A DNA stretch of 64,000 nt from assembly GCF_001005825.1 (NCBI RefSeq), contig NZ_LBHV01000007.1:248001-312000 (forward strand), in the 5' to 3' direction. Numbering within the stretch: position 1 is the stretch's first letter; each line of letters starts with the position of its first letter. A program made the translations under genes and the position numbers. This document shows positions 50,157 to 61,769 of this stretch, piece after piece. The stretch comes from Rhizobium sp. LC145. Lineage in GTDB: Bacteria; Pseudomonadota; Alphaproteobacteria; Rhizobiales; Rhizobiaceae. The notes below the pieces were generated by a model. That model did no database searches, was not told the origin of the DNA, and saw only the letters and a program-made list of their open reading frames with translations.

Positions 50157-50966
50157 TCAGGCGATTTCCAGAAGCAGTGCGCGGTGATCCGAGACCTCGG
50201 GTTCGGCGACCACCTCGAAGCAGGCAATCCCGATATCGGGCGTGGTCAGCAGGTAATCCGCATACCGGCCGTCCTTCGCATACCAGGAGGTGCGCGTATC
50301 GGTGAAGCCGCGCGTGGTGACGAGTTCCGTTAGGCCGAGCTCGCCGAGGATCGGAAACGTTTCGCTATCCGGCAGCACATTGAAATCGCCGCAGACGACC
50401 AGGCCCTCGCCCGGCTGCCAGACCTGCCGGACGAGCTTCACCAGCGCACGCGCCTGAGCAAGACGCGCCGGAGTATCGCCCTTGCCGGCGGGATCGCGCA
50501 GGCCATGAAGCTGGACGACTGTCATCGCCCTGTTCAGCCCATAGCTGAAGACGCGGACGCCGTGGGCATTGCGCGAGCGGGGGTGATCTCCCCAGCCATC
50601 CGCCGAGAACGCGCCGTGGATGAAGCCGAGCGCCTGGCCGATGACCGAATGCGATTTCCTGACGAAGGTGGCGAGCCCGAATTCGGAGGCAACCACCTCG
50701 TCGCCGTCGAAAAGATCGCCACGGGCGACCGGCGCGAAGAAGGCTTCGTAATCGGGAAGCGCCGCCCGCACCTCCTCGAACAGATTGGCGCGCTGCGGCA
50801 GCACCAGCGATCCGTCGCGATAGGCGAGCCATTCGGCCCCGCGCGACGGGGTGCGCGTCACCTCCTGCAGGCAGATCACATCCGCATCGACCTTCGGCAG
50901 ATAGCGCATCAGCGGCTCGTGGACGCGGCCGCCCCAGGCGTTCAGGGAGAGGATGCGGAACGACAT
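50157..50966 (-). CDS. Endonuclease/exonuclease/phosphatase family protein
   Basis: A 269-residue protein of the EEP superfamily. LSLNAWGG at the start, ICLQEVTRTP, GLVVCGDFNVLPDS and SDHRALLLEI are the metal-binding and catalytic motifs. The substrate, nucleic acid or a phosphate ester, cannot be told. It is 6 bp downstream of the methyltransferase gene and probably cotranscribed. Confidence 0.88.
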   Translation of the reverse strand: MSFRILSLNAWGGRVHEPLMRYLPKVDADVICLQEVTRTPSRGAEWLAYRDGSLVLPQRANLFEEVRAALPDYEAFFAPVARGDLFDGDEVVASEFGLATFVRKSHSVIGQALGFIHGAFSADGWGDHPRSRNAHGVRVFSYGLNRAMTVVQLHGLRDPAGKGDTPARLAQARALVKLVRQVWQPGEGLVVCGDFNVLPDSETFPILGELGLTELVTTRGFTDTRTSWYAKDGRYADYLLTTPDIGIACFEVVAEPEVSDHRALLLEIA

Positions 50967-50971
50967 CGGTG

Positions 50972-51706
50972 CTAATCCGGCAGGTGCGCGGAGAGGATCA
51001 TCATCATCGGCCGATCCATCTCCTCCTCAAAGGCGGGATTTGCGGCAAGCTGCTCCGGCGAAGGATGCCATTCCACCAGCCTATCAAGCACGAAGCCGGC
51101 ATCGATCAGCGTATTGATCGTGGTGCCGAGCGTGCGATGATATTTGATGACGCCTTTGGCGAGCCAATCGGTGGTGCGCTTGCCTTCCACGGAATAGCCA
51201 TCGACCGGCCAGATCCTGCGGCCGGCCTCGTCCGTCCGGAAACCCGGCTGGGTGGGCGCCATGTAGATCGGATGCTCGATGGTGAAGACGAAGCTTCCGC
51301 CGGGCACCAGCGCGCGCTCAACCTTCCGAACCATGCGCCCGAAATCCTCCAGATAGTGGAAGGCGAGCGAGCTGTAGACGAGGTCGAAGGCGGCCCCGGG
51401 CAGCTCGACATGCTCCAGATCGGCGATCTCGTAACGAACCGCGGGATCGCTGGTTTCCGCCCGCGCCCTGTCGATCATGTTCTGCGAGAGATCAAGGCCG
51501 AGCACGGAGGCGGCTCCCTCGCCTGCCGCGAACCGGCAGAACCAGCCGAAACCGCAGCCGAGGTCGAGGACGCGCAGGCCCTTCAGCGCGGGCAGTTGCG
51601 CCTGGATGGAAGGCCATTCCGGCGCACCCGCCAGCCCATGCACCGAGCGGGGAAGCTGGCTATAGCCTTCGAAGAATTCCGGCTTGTCGTAGATATTCTG
51701 CGCCAT
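50972..51706 (-). CDS. Class I SAM-dependent methyltransferase
   Basis: A 244-residue methyltransferase with motif I VLDLGCGFGWFCRFAAGEGA at about residues 46-65, the Asp of motif II in VLGLDLSQNM and YSSLAFHYLEDF. It belongs to the UbiE/Methyltransf_11-like group; the substrate is not predictable. ATG 51706 (MAQNIYDK) fits the family. It lies between rnhA and the EEP gene, all leftward. Confidence 0.9.
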   Translation of the reverse strand: MAQNIYDKPEFFEGYSQLPRSVHGLAGAPEWPSIQAQLPALKGLRVLDLGCGFGWFCRFAAGEGAASVLGLDLSQNMIDRARAETSDPAVRYEIADLEHVELPGAAFDLVYSSLAFHYLEDFGRMVRKVERALVPGGSFVFTIEHPIYMAPTQPGFRTDEAGRRIWPVDGYSVEGKRTTDWLAKGVIKYHRTLGTTINTLIDAGFVLDRLVEWHPSPEQLAANPAFEEEMDRPMMMILSAHLPD

Positions 51707-51728
51707 GTTCTTCTGCTCCCTTGATCGC

Positions 51729-52169
51729 TTACCTTTTCTTGAACGGCGCCATGCCGAGGCGGGCAAGCTCGTCGGCCCGCTCGTTTTCCGGATGTCCGGC
51801 ATGGCCCTTGACCCAATGCAGGGTCACCTTGTGCTTATTACGCGCTTCCTCGAGCTGCTGCCAGAGTTCGGCATTCTTCACCGGCTTCTTGTCGGCCGTC
51901 TTCCAGCCGTTCTTCTTCCAGCCGAAGATCCATTTGGATATGCCGTCCTTCACGTAAGCGCTGTCCGTATAGAGATCGACCTCGCAAGCGGCTTTGAGCG
52001 CGTTCAGCGCCTGGATCGCCGCCATCAGCTCCATGCGGTTGTTGGTCGTTTCAGCCTCGCCGCCGAACATCTCCTTCTCCGCCTCGCCATAGCGCAGGAT
52101 GGCGCCCCAGCCGCCGGGGCCGGGATTGCCGGAGCAGGCGCCGTCGGTGAAAATCTCGACATGCTTCAT
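51729..52169 (-). CDS. rnhA: Ribonuclease HI
   Basis: A 146-residue RNase that removes the RNA strand of RNA-DNA hybrids. The acidic residues D9 ([15 protein letters not shown]), E47 (NNRMELMAA), D69 (LYTDSAYV) and D133 (NERADELA) are present. It overlaps thrB by ATGA, the rhizobial arrangement. Confidence 0.97.
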   Translation of the reverse strand: MKHVEIFTDGACSGNPGPGGWGAILRYGEAEKEMFGGEAETTNNRMELMAAIQALNALKAACEVDLYTDSAYVKDGISKWIFGWKKNGWKTADKKPVKNAELWQQLEEARNKHKVTLHWVKGHAGHPENERADELARLGMAPFKKR

Positions 52170-53146
52170 GATCCGGCCATCTCCGGCGCCAGCCCGTATT
52201 CCGCGCTGGACGCGATCTGGCGGTGAAAGCGCAGCTTGCGCAGATATTCCAGCGGGTCCTTCTTGACCACCAGCGCGCCGGCGGGCGTCGTCAGCCAGTC
52301 ATAGAGGCGGGTCAAGAAGAAGCGCAGCGCCGAGCCACGGGAGAGTGCCGGAAGGGCGGCAATCTCGGCTTCGGACAATGGCCGCACGCTGCAATAGCCT
52401 TCCAGCAGGGCCGAGCCCTTGGTGATGTTGTAGGAACCGTCCTTCTCGAAGCACCAGGCATTCAGGCAGATCGAGACGTCATAGGCGAGCAGGTCGTTGC
52501 AGGCGAAGTAGAAGTCGATCAGGCCGGAGAGCCGGTCGCCCAGGAAGAAGACGTTGTCCTGGAAAAGATCGGCATGGATGACGCCCGCCGGCAGATCCTT
52601 CGGCCAGTTCGCCGCCAGAAAATCCAGTTCGGCCGCGATCTCTTCCTGCAGACCAGGCTCGACCTCGTCGGCCCGCTCGGCGGACTTCGCCCAAAGCGCC
52701 TTCCAGCCCTCGAGCGAAAGCGCATTCGGCCGCTCGATCGTGAAATCGGCGCCAGCGAGATGCATTCCGGCAAGCGCCTTGCCGACCTCACGGCAATGCT
52801 TCGCCTCCGGCTTCCTCAGCCACATGCCTTCCAAGAAGGAGATGAGCGCCGCCGGACGACCGGAAAGCTCACCGAGAAGCGCCCCATCCCGGCGCGGCAG
52901 AGGCAGCGGACAGGAAAGGCCCTTCGAGGCAAGGTGCTGCATCAGACCGAGGAAGAACGGCAGATCCGCCTTCTCCACGCGCTTCTCGTAAAGCGTCAGG
53001 ATCAGCGGATCGCGGGTGGTGTGCAGCAGGAAGTTGGAGTTCTCAACGCCCTCGGCAATTCCCTTATAGGAGGTAAGCTCACCGACATCGTATTCGGTGA
53101 GGAAGCGCTTGAGGTCGTCTTCGGTGATATCGGTGTAAACGGCCAC
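52166..53146 (-). CDS. thrB: Homoserine kinase (ThrB, APH-like type)
   Basis: A 326-residue kinase that phosphorylates homoserine for ThrC. It is of the aminoglycoside-phosphotransferase-like type used by rhizobia, not the GHMP type: catalytic [16 protein letters not shown] (about 188-203) and [15 protein letters not shown]. The N-terminus ([20 protein letters not shown]) is typical. A stretch of repeats separates it from ispH upstream. Confidence 0.96.
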   Translation of the reverse strand: MAVYTDITEDDLKRFLTEYDVGELTSYKGIAEGVENSNFLLHTTRDPLILTLYEKRVEKADLPFFLGLMQHLASKGLSCPLPLPRRDGALLGELSGRPAALISFLEGMWLRKPEAKHCREVGKALAGMHLAGADFTIERPNALSLEGWKALWAKSAERADEVEPGLQEEIAAELDFLAANWPKDLPAGVIHADLFQDNVFFLGDRLSGLIDFYFACNDLLAYDVSICLNAWCFEKDGSYNITKGSALLEGYCSVRPLSEAEIAALPALSRGSALRFFLTRLYDWLTTPAGALVVKKDPLEYLRKLRFHRQIASSAEYGLAPEMAGS

Positions 53147-53189
53147 GTTATTCTCTTAAATTTCAAAGGTAGAATTCGGAAGCGTCGCC

Positions 53190-53339
53190 CGGCCCTGCGC
53201 TATGGCTCCGGGCGTTCGTCCTTCGGAGTGTTTCCGAATTGCTCCGCTACCTTCGCCGCCTCGTCCGGCCCTTCGCTATAGCTCCGGGCGTTCGTCGCTG
53301 AAATCGATTCACTGGATCGATTTCTCCGGCTTCGCCGGA
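53190..53339. repeat. Repeat cluster between thrB and ispH
   Basis: Two direct copies of a 31-bp unit (53190-53220 and 53266-53296) beginning CGGCCCT and sharing CTCCGGGCGTTCGTC differ at two positions. They are followed by the hairpin GAAATCGAT / ATCGATTTC (53300-53324) and a small TCCGG / CCGGA hairpin (53325-53339). Probably rhizobial intergenic repeats rather than gene parts. No gene is seen in 53147-53352. Confidence 0.8.
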
Positions 53340-53352
53340 CCGCTCCTCACCC

Positions 53353-54357
53353 TCACCCATTGACCCAGGCCATGTCTTCCCGGGTCAGCGGAACGCCGCG
53401 AAGTTCCCGGTTGACCAGGAAGTTCTCGTTCTCCTCGGCCGTGATCGCCAGCTCCACCCGCGCATCGAAGCACTCGCGGAAGGCGTCGATGATCTCGTCG
53501 ACGATCACTTCCGGCGCGGAGGCTCCGGCGGATATGCCGAGCGTGCCGATATCGCCGATCTCGTTCCAATCGAGCTCGGAAGCGCGCTGCACGAGAAGCG
53601 ACCGCTTGGCGCCGGCGCGCAACGCGACCTCCACCAGCCGCTTGGAATTGGAAGAATTCGGAGCGCCGACGACGATGAAGAGATCGCAGCCGGGAGCAGC
53701 CGCCTTCACCGCCTCCTGGCGGTTCGTCGTCGCATAGCAGATCGAATCGGCGGCCGGCGCCTGGATATTCGGAAACCGCTCCTGCAGCTTGGCAATGACG
53801 CCAGCGGTATCATCGACCGAAAGGGTCGTCTGGGTGACGAAGCCGAGAGTGTCCGGATCGGCCGGCTGGTAGGCCTCGGCATCCTCGACGGTCTCGACCA
53901 GCGAGACCGCGCCTTCCGGCAACTGCCCCATCGTGCCTATCACCTCCGGATGACCGGCATGGCCGATCAGAACGACGTGGCGGCCGAGCCGCTGGTGGCG
54001 CATGGCCTGCTTGTGGACCTTGGAGACCAGCGGGCATGTGGCATCGAGATAGAAGAGATTGCGGGTCTGCGCATCCTCGGGCACGGATTTCGGCACGCCA
54101 TGGGCAGAGAACACGACCGGCTGCTCCCGGTGTTCGTCCGGAATTTCATCGAGCTCCTCGACGAAGATCGCGCCCTTGGCCTCCAGCCCTTCGACCACAT
54201 AGCGGTTGTGGACGATCTCATGGCGGACATAGACCGGGGCGCCATAGGCCTTCAGCGCCAGCACGACGATCTGGATGGCGCGATCGACCCCTGCGCAGAA
54301 GCCCCGCGGGCCGCAAAGCCTTATCGTGAGCGCCGGTTTGGTGACCTGAATGTTCAT
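53353..54357 (-). CDS. ispH: 4-hydroxy-3-methylbut-2-enyl diphosphate reductase
   Basis: A 334-residue iron-sulfur enzyme for the last step of the MEP isoprenoid pathway, forming IPP and DMAPP. The three cluster Cys are C21 ([10 protein letters not shown]), C108 ([11 protein letters not shown]) and C207 ([11 protein letters not shown]), and the catalytic Glu/Thr segment with TQTTLS is present. Length is typical. It lies in the rnhA-thrB-ispH-surf1-cox order known from rhizobia. Confidence 0.97.
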   Translation of the reverse strand: MNIQVTKPALTIRLCGPRGFCAGVDRAIQIVVLALKAYGAPVYVRHEIVHNRYVVEGLEAKGAIFVEELDEIPDEHREQPVVFSAHGVPKSVPEDAQTRNLFYLDATCPLVSKVHKQAMRHQRLGRHVVLIGHAGHPEVIGTMGQLPEGAVSLVETVEDAEAYQPADPDTLGFVTQTTLSVDDTAGVIAKLQERFPNIQAPAADSICYATTNRQEAVKAAAPGCDLFIVVGAPNSSNSKRLVEVALRAGAKRSLLVQRASELDWNEIGDIGTLGISAGASAPEVIVDEIIDAFRECFDARVELAITAEENENFLVNRELRGVPLTREDMAWVNG

Positions 54358-54408
54358 TCCCGTTCCGTCGTTAACCGCCGAAGCGTGTTACGCTTCGTTT
54401 TCCCTAGC

Positions 54409-54453
54409 GCATGTCGTGATCGGAAAACCGGTTCCCACTTTTCCGCGACATGC
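54409..54453. repeat. 45-bp dispersed palindromic repeat, copy 3
   Basis: Reads GCATGTCGTGATCGG at its start, then AAAACCGGTTCCCACTTTTC, and ends GCGACATGC, with complementary ends. Similar to copies 1 and 2 and to the 58085 element. The gap between surf1 and ispH (54358-54505) contains no gene. Confidence 0.85.
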
Positions 54454-54505
54454 GTCAGGCTCCATATAGGCGAGCCAATCCGGCCCCGCCAAGGAAAATG
54501 TTTGC

Positions 54506-55294
54506 TCAAAGCTCCGCGCCGCCGGAGCGCCTGCGCTTCCACCAGACGCCGAAGACGACCGCGAGAAGCGCCGCCGCCAGCCCGTACCAGGTCACCGCAT
54601 ATTGAAGGTGGTTGTTCGGCAGGTCGAACTGGGTGACACCGCCCTCAGGCCAGCCGCCGGGGCTTTTCACCGAGGCATCCGCATCCACGAAGAAAGGCAG
54701 GACCTTGCCGGCGCCGAGGCCGGCGCTCGATGTCATGAGATCGAGATCCTTCCAGTAGAAGATGTTCTTGGCCGTATCATTATCCGGAACCAGCGAGGAC
54801 GGCTTTTCGGAAAGCCGCCCACGCGCATATCCCGTAAGGGTCACTTCACCCGCGACTTCGCCATCCGCACGCGTCGAAGGCTCCTTCATCTCATAGGGCA
54901 CGAAGCCGCGGTTGACGAACAGCACGCGGCCATCGGCGAGCGTCATCGGGGTGTAGACGTAGAAGCCGGTGCGGCCCTCATGCGTGGCGAAGAAGTGCCG
55001 CTCGCGCGAATGGTCGAAACTGCCGGTCACCGAAACGGTGCGATATTCGATATCTCCGCCGGCTTTGGCAATCTCCTCGATCTCCGCCACCGTGACCGGC
55101 GGGGCGGTGCGGCGCTCGGCGATATCGGCAAGCAGCCTCTCCTTCCAGTGAAGGCGCTGCACCTGCCAGGTGCCGAGCGAAAGGAGGATCGCCAGCGCGA
55201 GGATGACCACGCCAACCGTCGCGACGGATTTCCACCGGCTCGCGGGCACGCTCGCGCCGCCGTCCTTTGCGTTTGCCATATCCTTCACGGCCAT
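54506..55294 (-). CDS. SURF1 family cytochrome oxidase assembly protein
   Basis: A 262-residue inner-membrane protein with a membrane segment near each end (VATVGVVILALAILLSLGTW and YAVTWYGLAAALLAVVFGVW). The family patterns GTWQVQRLHWKERL, YRTVSVTGSFDH and VFVNRGFVP are clear. It helps heme a insertion into CoxA. ATG 55294 is the best start. In many rhizobia a DUF983 gene lies between coxC and surf1; here only 71 bp separate them. Confidence 0.93.
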   Translation of the reverse strand: MAVKDMANAKDGGASVPASRWKSVATVGVVILALAILLSLGTWQVQRLHWKERLLADIAERRTAPPVTVAEIEEIAKAGGDIEYRTVSVTGSFDHSRERHFFATHEGRTGFYVYTPMTLADGRVLFVNRGFVPYEMKEPSTRADGEVAGEVTLTGYARGRLSEKPSSLVPDNDTAKNIFYWKDLDLMTSSAGLGAGKVLPFFVDADASVKSPGGWPEGGVTQFDLPNNHLQYAVTWYGLAAALLAVVFGVWWKRRRSGGAEL

Positions 55295-55323
55295 ATCGTC
55301 ATCCCAATTCCCGAAAGCAGAAA

Positions 55324-55342
55324 GGGCGGCCCAAAGCCGCCC
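55324..55342 (-). terminator. Terminator after coxC
   Basis: GGGCGGC and GCCGCCC with a 5-base loop; in the coxC direction it is followed by TTTCTGCTTTC. It lies 24 bp after the coxC stop, so surf1 may have its own promoter. Confidence 0.6.
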
Positions 55343-55365
55343 TCCCGATACCTTTAAATTCCCGT

Positions 55366-56241
55366 TCAGTGGGCGATCGGAGCGCCCCAGCCACCCCAGA
55401 TGTAGATGGAGAAGAACAGGAAGAGCCAGACCACGTCGACGAAGTGCCAGTACCAGGCGGCAGCCTCGAAGCCGAAGTGATGGGTCGGCGTGAAGCCGCC
55501 GCGAATGGCGCGCAGCAGGCAGACGGCCAGGAAGATCGTGCCGATCAGCACGTGGAAGCCGTGGAAGCCTGTCGCCATGAAGAAGGTCGCGCCATAGATC
55601 GAGTTGGAGAACTCGAAGGGCGCATGCGCATATTCGTAAGCCTGCACGAAGGAGAACAGGACGCCGAGAGCCACGGTGAGCGCAAGGCCGTTGACCAGGC
55701 CCTTGCGGTCGTTGTGCAGCAGGGCGTGGTGAGCCCAGGTCACGCAGGTGCCGGAAAGCAGCAGGATGACGGTGTTGTAGAGCGGCAGGTGCCAGGGATC
55801 GAGCACTTCGATGCCTTGAGGCGGCCACTGGCCGCCGGTCGCCTGAACGCGCGAGGCCTGGATCGCCTCGTTGGTGAAGAGGCTCGCATCGAAGAAGGCC
55901 CAGAACCAGGCGACGAAGAACATCACCTCGGAGGCGATGAACATGATCATGCCATAGCGCAGATGCAGCGATACCACGCGGGTATGATGCCCCTCGCGGC
56001 CTTCCTTGATGGTGTCCGTCCACCAGCCGATCATCGTGTAGAGGATGATCGCCAGGCCCATGTAGAACAGCCACGGATTGGCCATGTTCACGCCGAACAG
56101 GTTGAACTGCCCGCCATGCAGGTAGCGCATGTAGCCGACACCGCCGAAGGTGATGATGAAGGCGCCGACCGAGGCCAGAAGCGGCCACGGGCTCGGATCG
56201 ATGATATGGTAGTCGTGATTTTTCTGATGCGCTTCGGCCAT
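55366..56241 (-). CDS. coxC: Cytochrome c oxidase subunit III
   Basis: A 291-residue membrane protein with about seven membrane segments, typical of aa3 oxidase subunit III, which stabilises subunit I and affects proton uptake. HHTRVVSLHLRYGMIMFIAS and TGFHGFHVLIGTIFLAVCLL are signature segments. It follows ctaG by 53 bp. Confidence 0.97.
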   Translation of the reverse strand: MAEAHQKNHDYHIIDPSPWPLLASVGAFIITFGGVGYMRYLHGGQFNLFGVNMANPWLFYMGLAIILYTMIGWWTDTIKEGREGHHTRVVSLHLRYGMIMFIASEVMFFVAWFWAFFDASLFTNEAIQASRVQATGGQWPPQGIEVLDPWHLPLYNTVILLLSGTCVTWAHHALLHNDRKGLVNGLALTVALGVLFSFVQAYEYAHAPFEFSNSIYGATFFMATGFHGFHVLIGTIFLAVCLLRAIRGGFTPTHHFGFEAAAWYWHFVDVVWLFLFFSIYIWGGWGAPIAH

Positions 56242-56294
56242 GTCAGAATCCCCGATGAATGCCTGCTCCGCCGGAAACCGGCGAACCCTCTACT

Positions 56295-56900
56295 CTAAAG
56301 TTTCCCGTCTCCCCCCTTACCCTTTTCCGGCAGCGCGGCCACAGGTTTGGACGGCTCGCTGGGGTAGAAGGTATAGGAAAGCGTGATCGTCTTGATGTTT
56401 TTCGTCTCTTCCGCCTTGGTGATCTCCGGGTCCACGAAGAACAGCACCGGCATTTCCAGTGTTTCGCCCGGCTGCAGCGTCGTTTCCGTGAAGCAGAAGC
56501 ACTGCACCTTGTTGAAATAGGCGCCGGCTTCCATGGGCGTCACGTTGAAGACGGCCGTGCCGGTGGTCGGATTGGGCGAGCGGTTGGTGGCGGTGAAATT
56601 GACCTGCACAGTCTCGCCGATCTTCGGCTCGATCGCCTGCGCCGCCTTGAAATCCCAGTTCAGGCCACTCGACGTGTTCGCATCGAAGGTGACGCGCATG
56701 GTCTGGTCGAGGATCGTATCGGAAAACTGCTCGACGCGCTGGGTCGTGCCGTTATAGCCGGTGACCTGGCAGAACAGCCGGTAGAGCGGCACGGCGGCAT
56801 AGGCCGCACCCACCATGGCCGCCACGAAGACGACGCAAGCCGCCAGGATCGCGCCGTTGCCGACCTGCTTTCTGCCGTTGCCTTGAGCCATTTCCGCCAT
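56295..56900 (-). CDS. ctaG: Cytochrome oxidase assembly protein CtaG/Cox11
   Basis: A 201-residue protein that delivers copper to the CuB site of CoxA. One membrane segment ([20 protein letters not shown]) anchors a periplasmic domain with the copper motif VQCFCFTE and the further Cys in [12 protein letters not shown]. It sits between coxF and coxC. Confidence 0.96.
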   Translation of the reverse strand: MAEMAQGNGRKQVGNGAILAACVVFVAAMVGAAYAAVPLYRLFCQVTGYNGTTQRVEQFSDTILDQTMRVTFDANTSSGLNWDFKAAQAIEPKIGETVQVNFTATNRSPNPTTGTAVFNVTPMEAGAYFNKVQCFCFTETTLQPGETLEMPVLFFVDPEITKAEETKNIKTITLSYTFYPSEPSKPVAALPEKGKGGDGKL

Positions 56901-56917
56901 GTCCGCCTCCTGTCCCG

Positions 56918-57058
56918 TCAGTTCCCGAGCCCGCCGATCTTCACCAGCGTAATGACATAGAAAAGCACGACGAGCGCCGCGAGCACGACGCCGAGCGCGA
57001 CATTGCGGTTGCGCCGCGACTTTCTCTGAGCGTCGTTGAGCTTGACGGTATCGATCAT
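56918..57058 (-). CDS. CoxF-like small membrane protein
   Basis: A 46-residue protein with one membrane segment ([20 protein letters not shown]). Its position between ctaB and ctaG, and its overlap with ctaB by ATGA, match the small CoxF protein of rhizobial oxidase clusters. Its exact role is not known. Confidence 0.8.
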   Translation of the reverse strand: MIDTVKLNDAQRKSRRNRNVALGVVLAALVVLFYVITLVKIGGLGN

Positions 57059-58011
57059 AGCGTACCTCCCGCGAGGTTCAGAAGCCCTCCGGCCAGCCGA
57101 TCGACCAGAAGAGCGGAGAAGATCGCGAACAGGTAGAAGACCGAATAGGCGAACATCTTCTTTGCCGCGATCATCTTCTCGTCGCCGTCTGGCATGCGCC
57201 GGACGGCGATGGAACAGTAGATGAAGATGGCGCCGAGCACGGCGGCGAAAGCACCGTATGCCCAACCCGCAAGCCCCGTAACGGCGGGTGCGACGGCGGT
57301 CAGCGCGGTCAGCACCGCATAGGCGAGGATCTGGTTCTTCGTGGATGCCTCGCCGGCGACGTTCGGCATCATGGGAATGCCGACCGAGCCGTAATCGCGC
57401 ATCTTGAAGAGCGCCAGCGCCCAGAAATGCGCGGGCGTCCACAGGAAGATGATGAGGAACAGCAGCACGCTGTCGAAGGAGACGCCGCCCGTCACGCAGG
57501 CCCAGCCGATCATTGGCGGAAAGGCGCCGGAAGCACCGCCGATGACGATGTTCTGCGGCGTCGAGCGCTTCAGCCACATCGTATAGACGACGGCATAGAA
57601 GAAGATGGTGAAGGCTAGCAGGCCGGCTGCGAACCAGTTCACCGCAAGGCCGAGAATGACGACCGAGAAGACCGAGAGCGTGAGGCCGAAGGCGAGCGCT
57701 TCCTGCGGCAGGATGCGGCCGGCCGGGATGGGGCGCTTGGCGGTACGGCTCATGACGGCGTCGATATCGGCGTCATACCACATGTTCAGCGCGCCGGAGG
57801 CCCCTGCCCCCACCGCGATGCAGAGAATGGAGATGAAGCCGAGCACCGGATTGATGTGACCGGGCGCCAGGACCAGGCCGGCAAACGCCGTAAAGACCAC
57901 GAGCGACATCACGCGCGGCTTCAAAAGCTCGAAGAAATCACGCGCACCGGCTTCCGACAGGCGCGAACCCGCTTCGGTGCCGAGTACCTCGTGATTGTCG
58001 ATGACCGTCAT
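57055..58011 (-). CDS. ctaB: Protoheme IX farnesyltransferase
   Basis: A 318-residue membrane enzyme that adds a farnesyl group to heme B to make heme O, the precursor of heme A in the oxidase. The motif [19 protein letters not shown] (about 96-114) is the prenyl-diphosphate-binding signature, and about nine membrane segments are present. It is coupled to coxF by ATGA. Confidence 0.97.
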   Translation of the reverse strand: MTVIDNHEVLGTEAGSRLSEAGARDFFELLKPRVMSLVVFTAFAGLVLAPGHINPVLGFISILCIAVGAGASGALNMWYDADIDAVMSRTAKRPIPAGRILPQEALAFGLTLSVFSVVILGLAVNWFAAGLLAFTIFFYAVVYTMWLKRSTPQNIVIGGASGAFPPMIGWACVTGGVSFDSVLLFLIIFLWTPAHFWALALFKMRDYGSVGIPMMPNVAGEASTKNQILAYAVLTALTAVAPAVTGLAGWAYGAFAAVLGAIFIYCSIAVRRMPDGDEKMIAAKKMFAYSVFYLFAIFSALLVDRLAGGLLNLAGGTL

Positions 58012-58035
58012 TGATCCATCCTGCTACACGTCCTA

Positions 58036-58130
58036 GAGCATTTCCGGTGAAACGGTCGCCTGAAATGCTCTATCTCTTTTTTTAAGCAATTCCGGACGGA
58101 AAACCGGTTCCCACTTTTCCTGGAATTGCT
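58036..58130. repeat. Paired palindromic repeats between coxA and ctaB
   Basis: GAGCATTTC / GAAATGCTC (58036-58070) and AGCAATTCC / GGAATTGCT (58085-58130), separated by a T-rich stretch. The second contains AAAACCGGTTCCCACTTTTC, as in copy 3 at 54409. The first is an independent hairpin that may act as a terminator or mRNA stabiliser inside the operon. Confidence 0.85.
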
Positions 58131-58177
58131 TCAGGGCATCGCGGGTGCCGCGACGCCCTCTTTCGATGAACCGCCGC

Positions 58178-60780
<2,603 letters not shown>

Positions 60781-60801
60781 CGCTATTTTCTCCCCATGCG
60801 T

Positions 60802-60815
60802 TTGATCTCGATCAA
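60802..60815. promoter_or_regulatory. FNR/FixK-type box upstream of coxB
   Basis: TTGAT-CTCG-ATCAA is a perfect FNR/FixK consensus (TTGAT-N4-ATCAA), centred 28 bp upstream of the coxB start codon. The position close to the start suggests repression under low oxygen, which fits an aa3-type oxidase. The 305-bp gap 60781-61085 otherwise holds only weak promoter-like signals, including TATATAAT near 60836, and no gene. Confidence 0.7.
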
Positions 60816-61085
60816 TCGAACGCAGAATCCAAGGTATATAATCCTGCTTCAATCACAGTTTTCCGGCCGCCGCAATATCTGCCCCGACATGCCCGTGCGG
60901 CATTTTTGCGCTCCCTCCACCCTGCGGCGGAAGCAGCACGCGGGCGCCTTTTACTCCTATCCGCGGCAGGACGAAACCGTCTTCGGGTCCCATTTTCGCC
61001 GCACTCGACTGGAATGAGAGCGGGGCTTTCATTTCCGCTGCGGAGCGACAAAATAGCCGCACTGATTCGCCAGCCAGAGGTTTCC

Positions 61086-61676
61086 ATGCGTCGTTTCCTG
61101 CTTCTCAGCGCCTGTCTTGCCGCCGCGGTTACGGCAGCATCGCCGTTTTCGGCGCTCGCCCAGCAAGCGCCGACGCCACAGCCTTCGCCCGGCGCGACAC
61201 AGAATCCCGCCCAGCGCCCGGCACCGCAGCCTTCCGCGCAGCAGCCGGGGAACGTGCGCGCCAACCATGGCGCCTGGTCCGTCATCTGCGACAAGCCGGC
61301 CGGCGCCTCCGTCGAGCAATGCGCGCTGATGCAGAACGTGATCGCCGAAGACCGCCCGGAAGTCGGCCTTTCGGTCGTCGTGCTGAAGACCGCCGACCGC
61401 AAATCCAAGATCCTGCGCATCCTCGCGCCGCTCGGCGTGCTTTTGAAGGACGGCATGGAGCTCTATGTCGACAACAACAATATCGGCCGCGCCTATTTCA
61501 CCCGCTGCTTCTCCGAGGGCTGCTATGTGGAAGTGGAGATCGACGACGAGCTGATGCGGATTCTGCGCGCCGGCAAGAACGCGGTCTTCGCGTTACGCGA
61601 GTCGGTCGATCAGGACCGCGTCGGCATTCCGGTCGAACTCGCGGGCTTCGCCCAGGGCTACGACGCGCTTCCCTGA
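61086..61676 (+). CDS. ialB: IalB family protein (invasion associated locus B)
   Basis: A 196-residue secreted protein with a signal peptide (LLLSACLAAAVTAASPFSAL), a Pro/Gln-rich linker (about 27-58) and the IalB domain with WSVICDKPAGASVEQCALMQ and FTRCFSEGCYVEVEIDDE; the paired Cys probably form disulfides. Members are envelope proteins of unclear function, first named in Bartonella. The gene is divergent from coxB. Confidence 0.9.
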   Translation: MRRFLLLSACLAAAVTAASPFSALAQQAPTPQPSPGATQNPAQRPAPQPSAQQPGNVRANHGAWSVICDKPAGASVEQCALMQNVIAEDRPEVGLSVVVLKTADRKSKILRILAPLGVLLKDGMELYVDNNNIGRAYFTRCFSEGCYVEVEIDDELMRILRAGKNAVFALRESVDQDRVGIPVELAGFAQGYDALP

Positions 61677-61769
61677 CGCTGGTTGTCGAAGGCTTGCTTC
61701 CTGCCAGGGCGGGACCTACATCGCAGGTTCAGACACAAGCCGGCGCCTCCATGGCACAGGGAGCATTGC

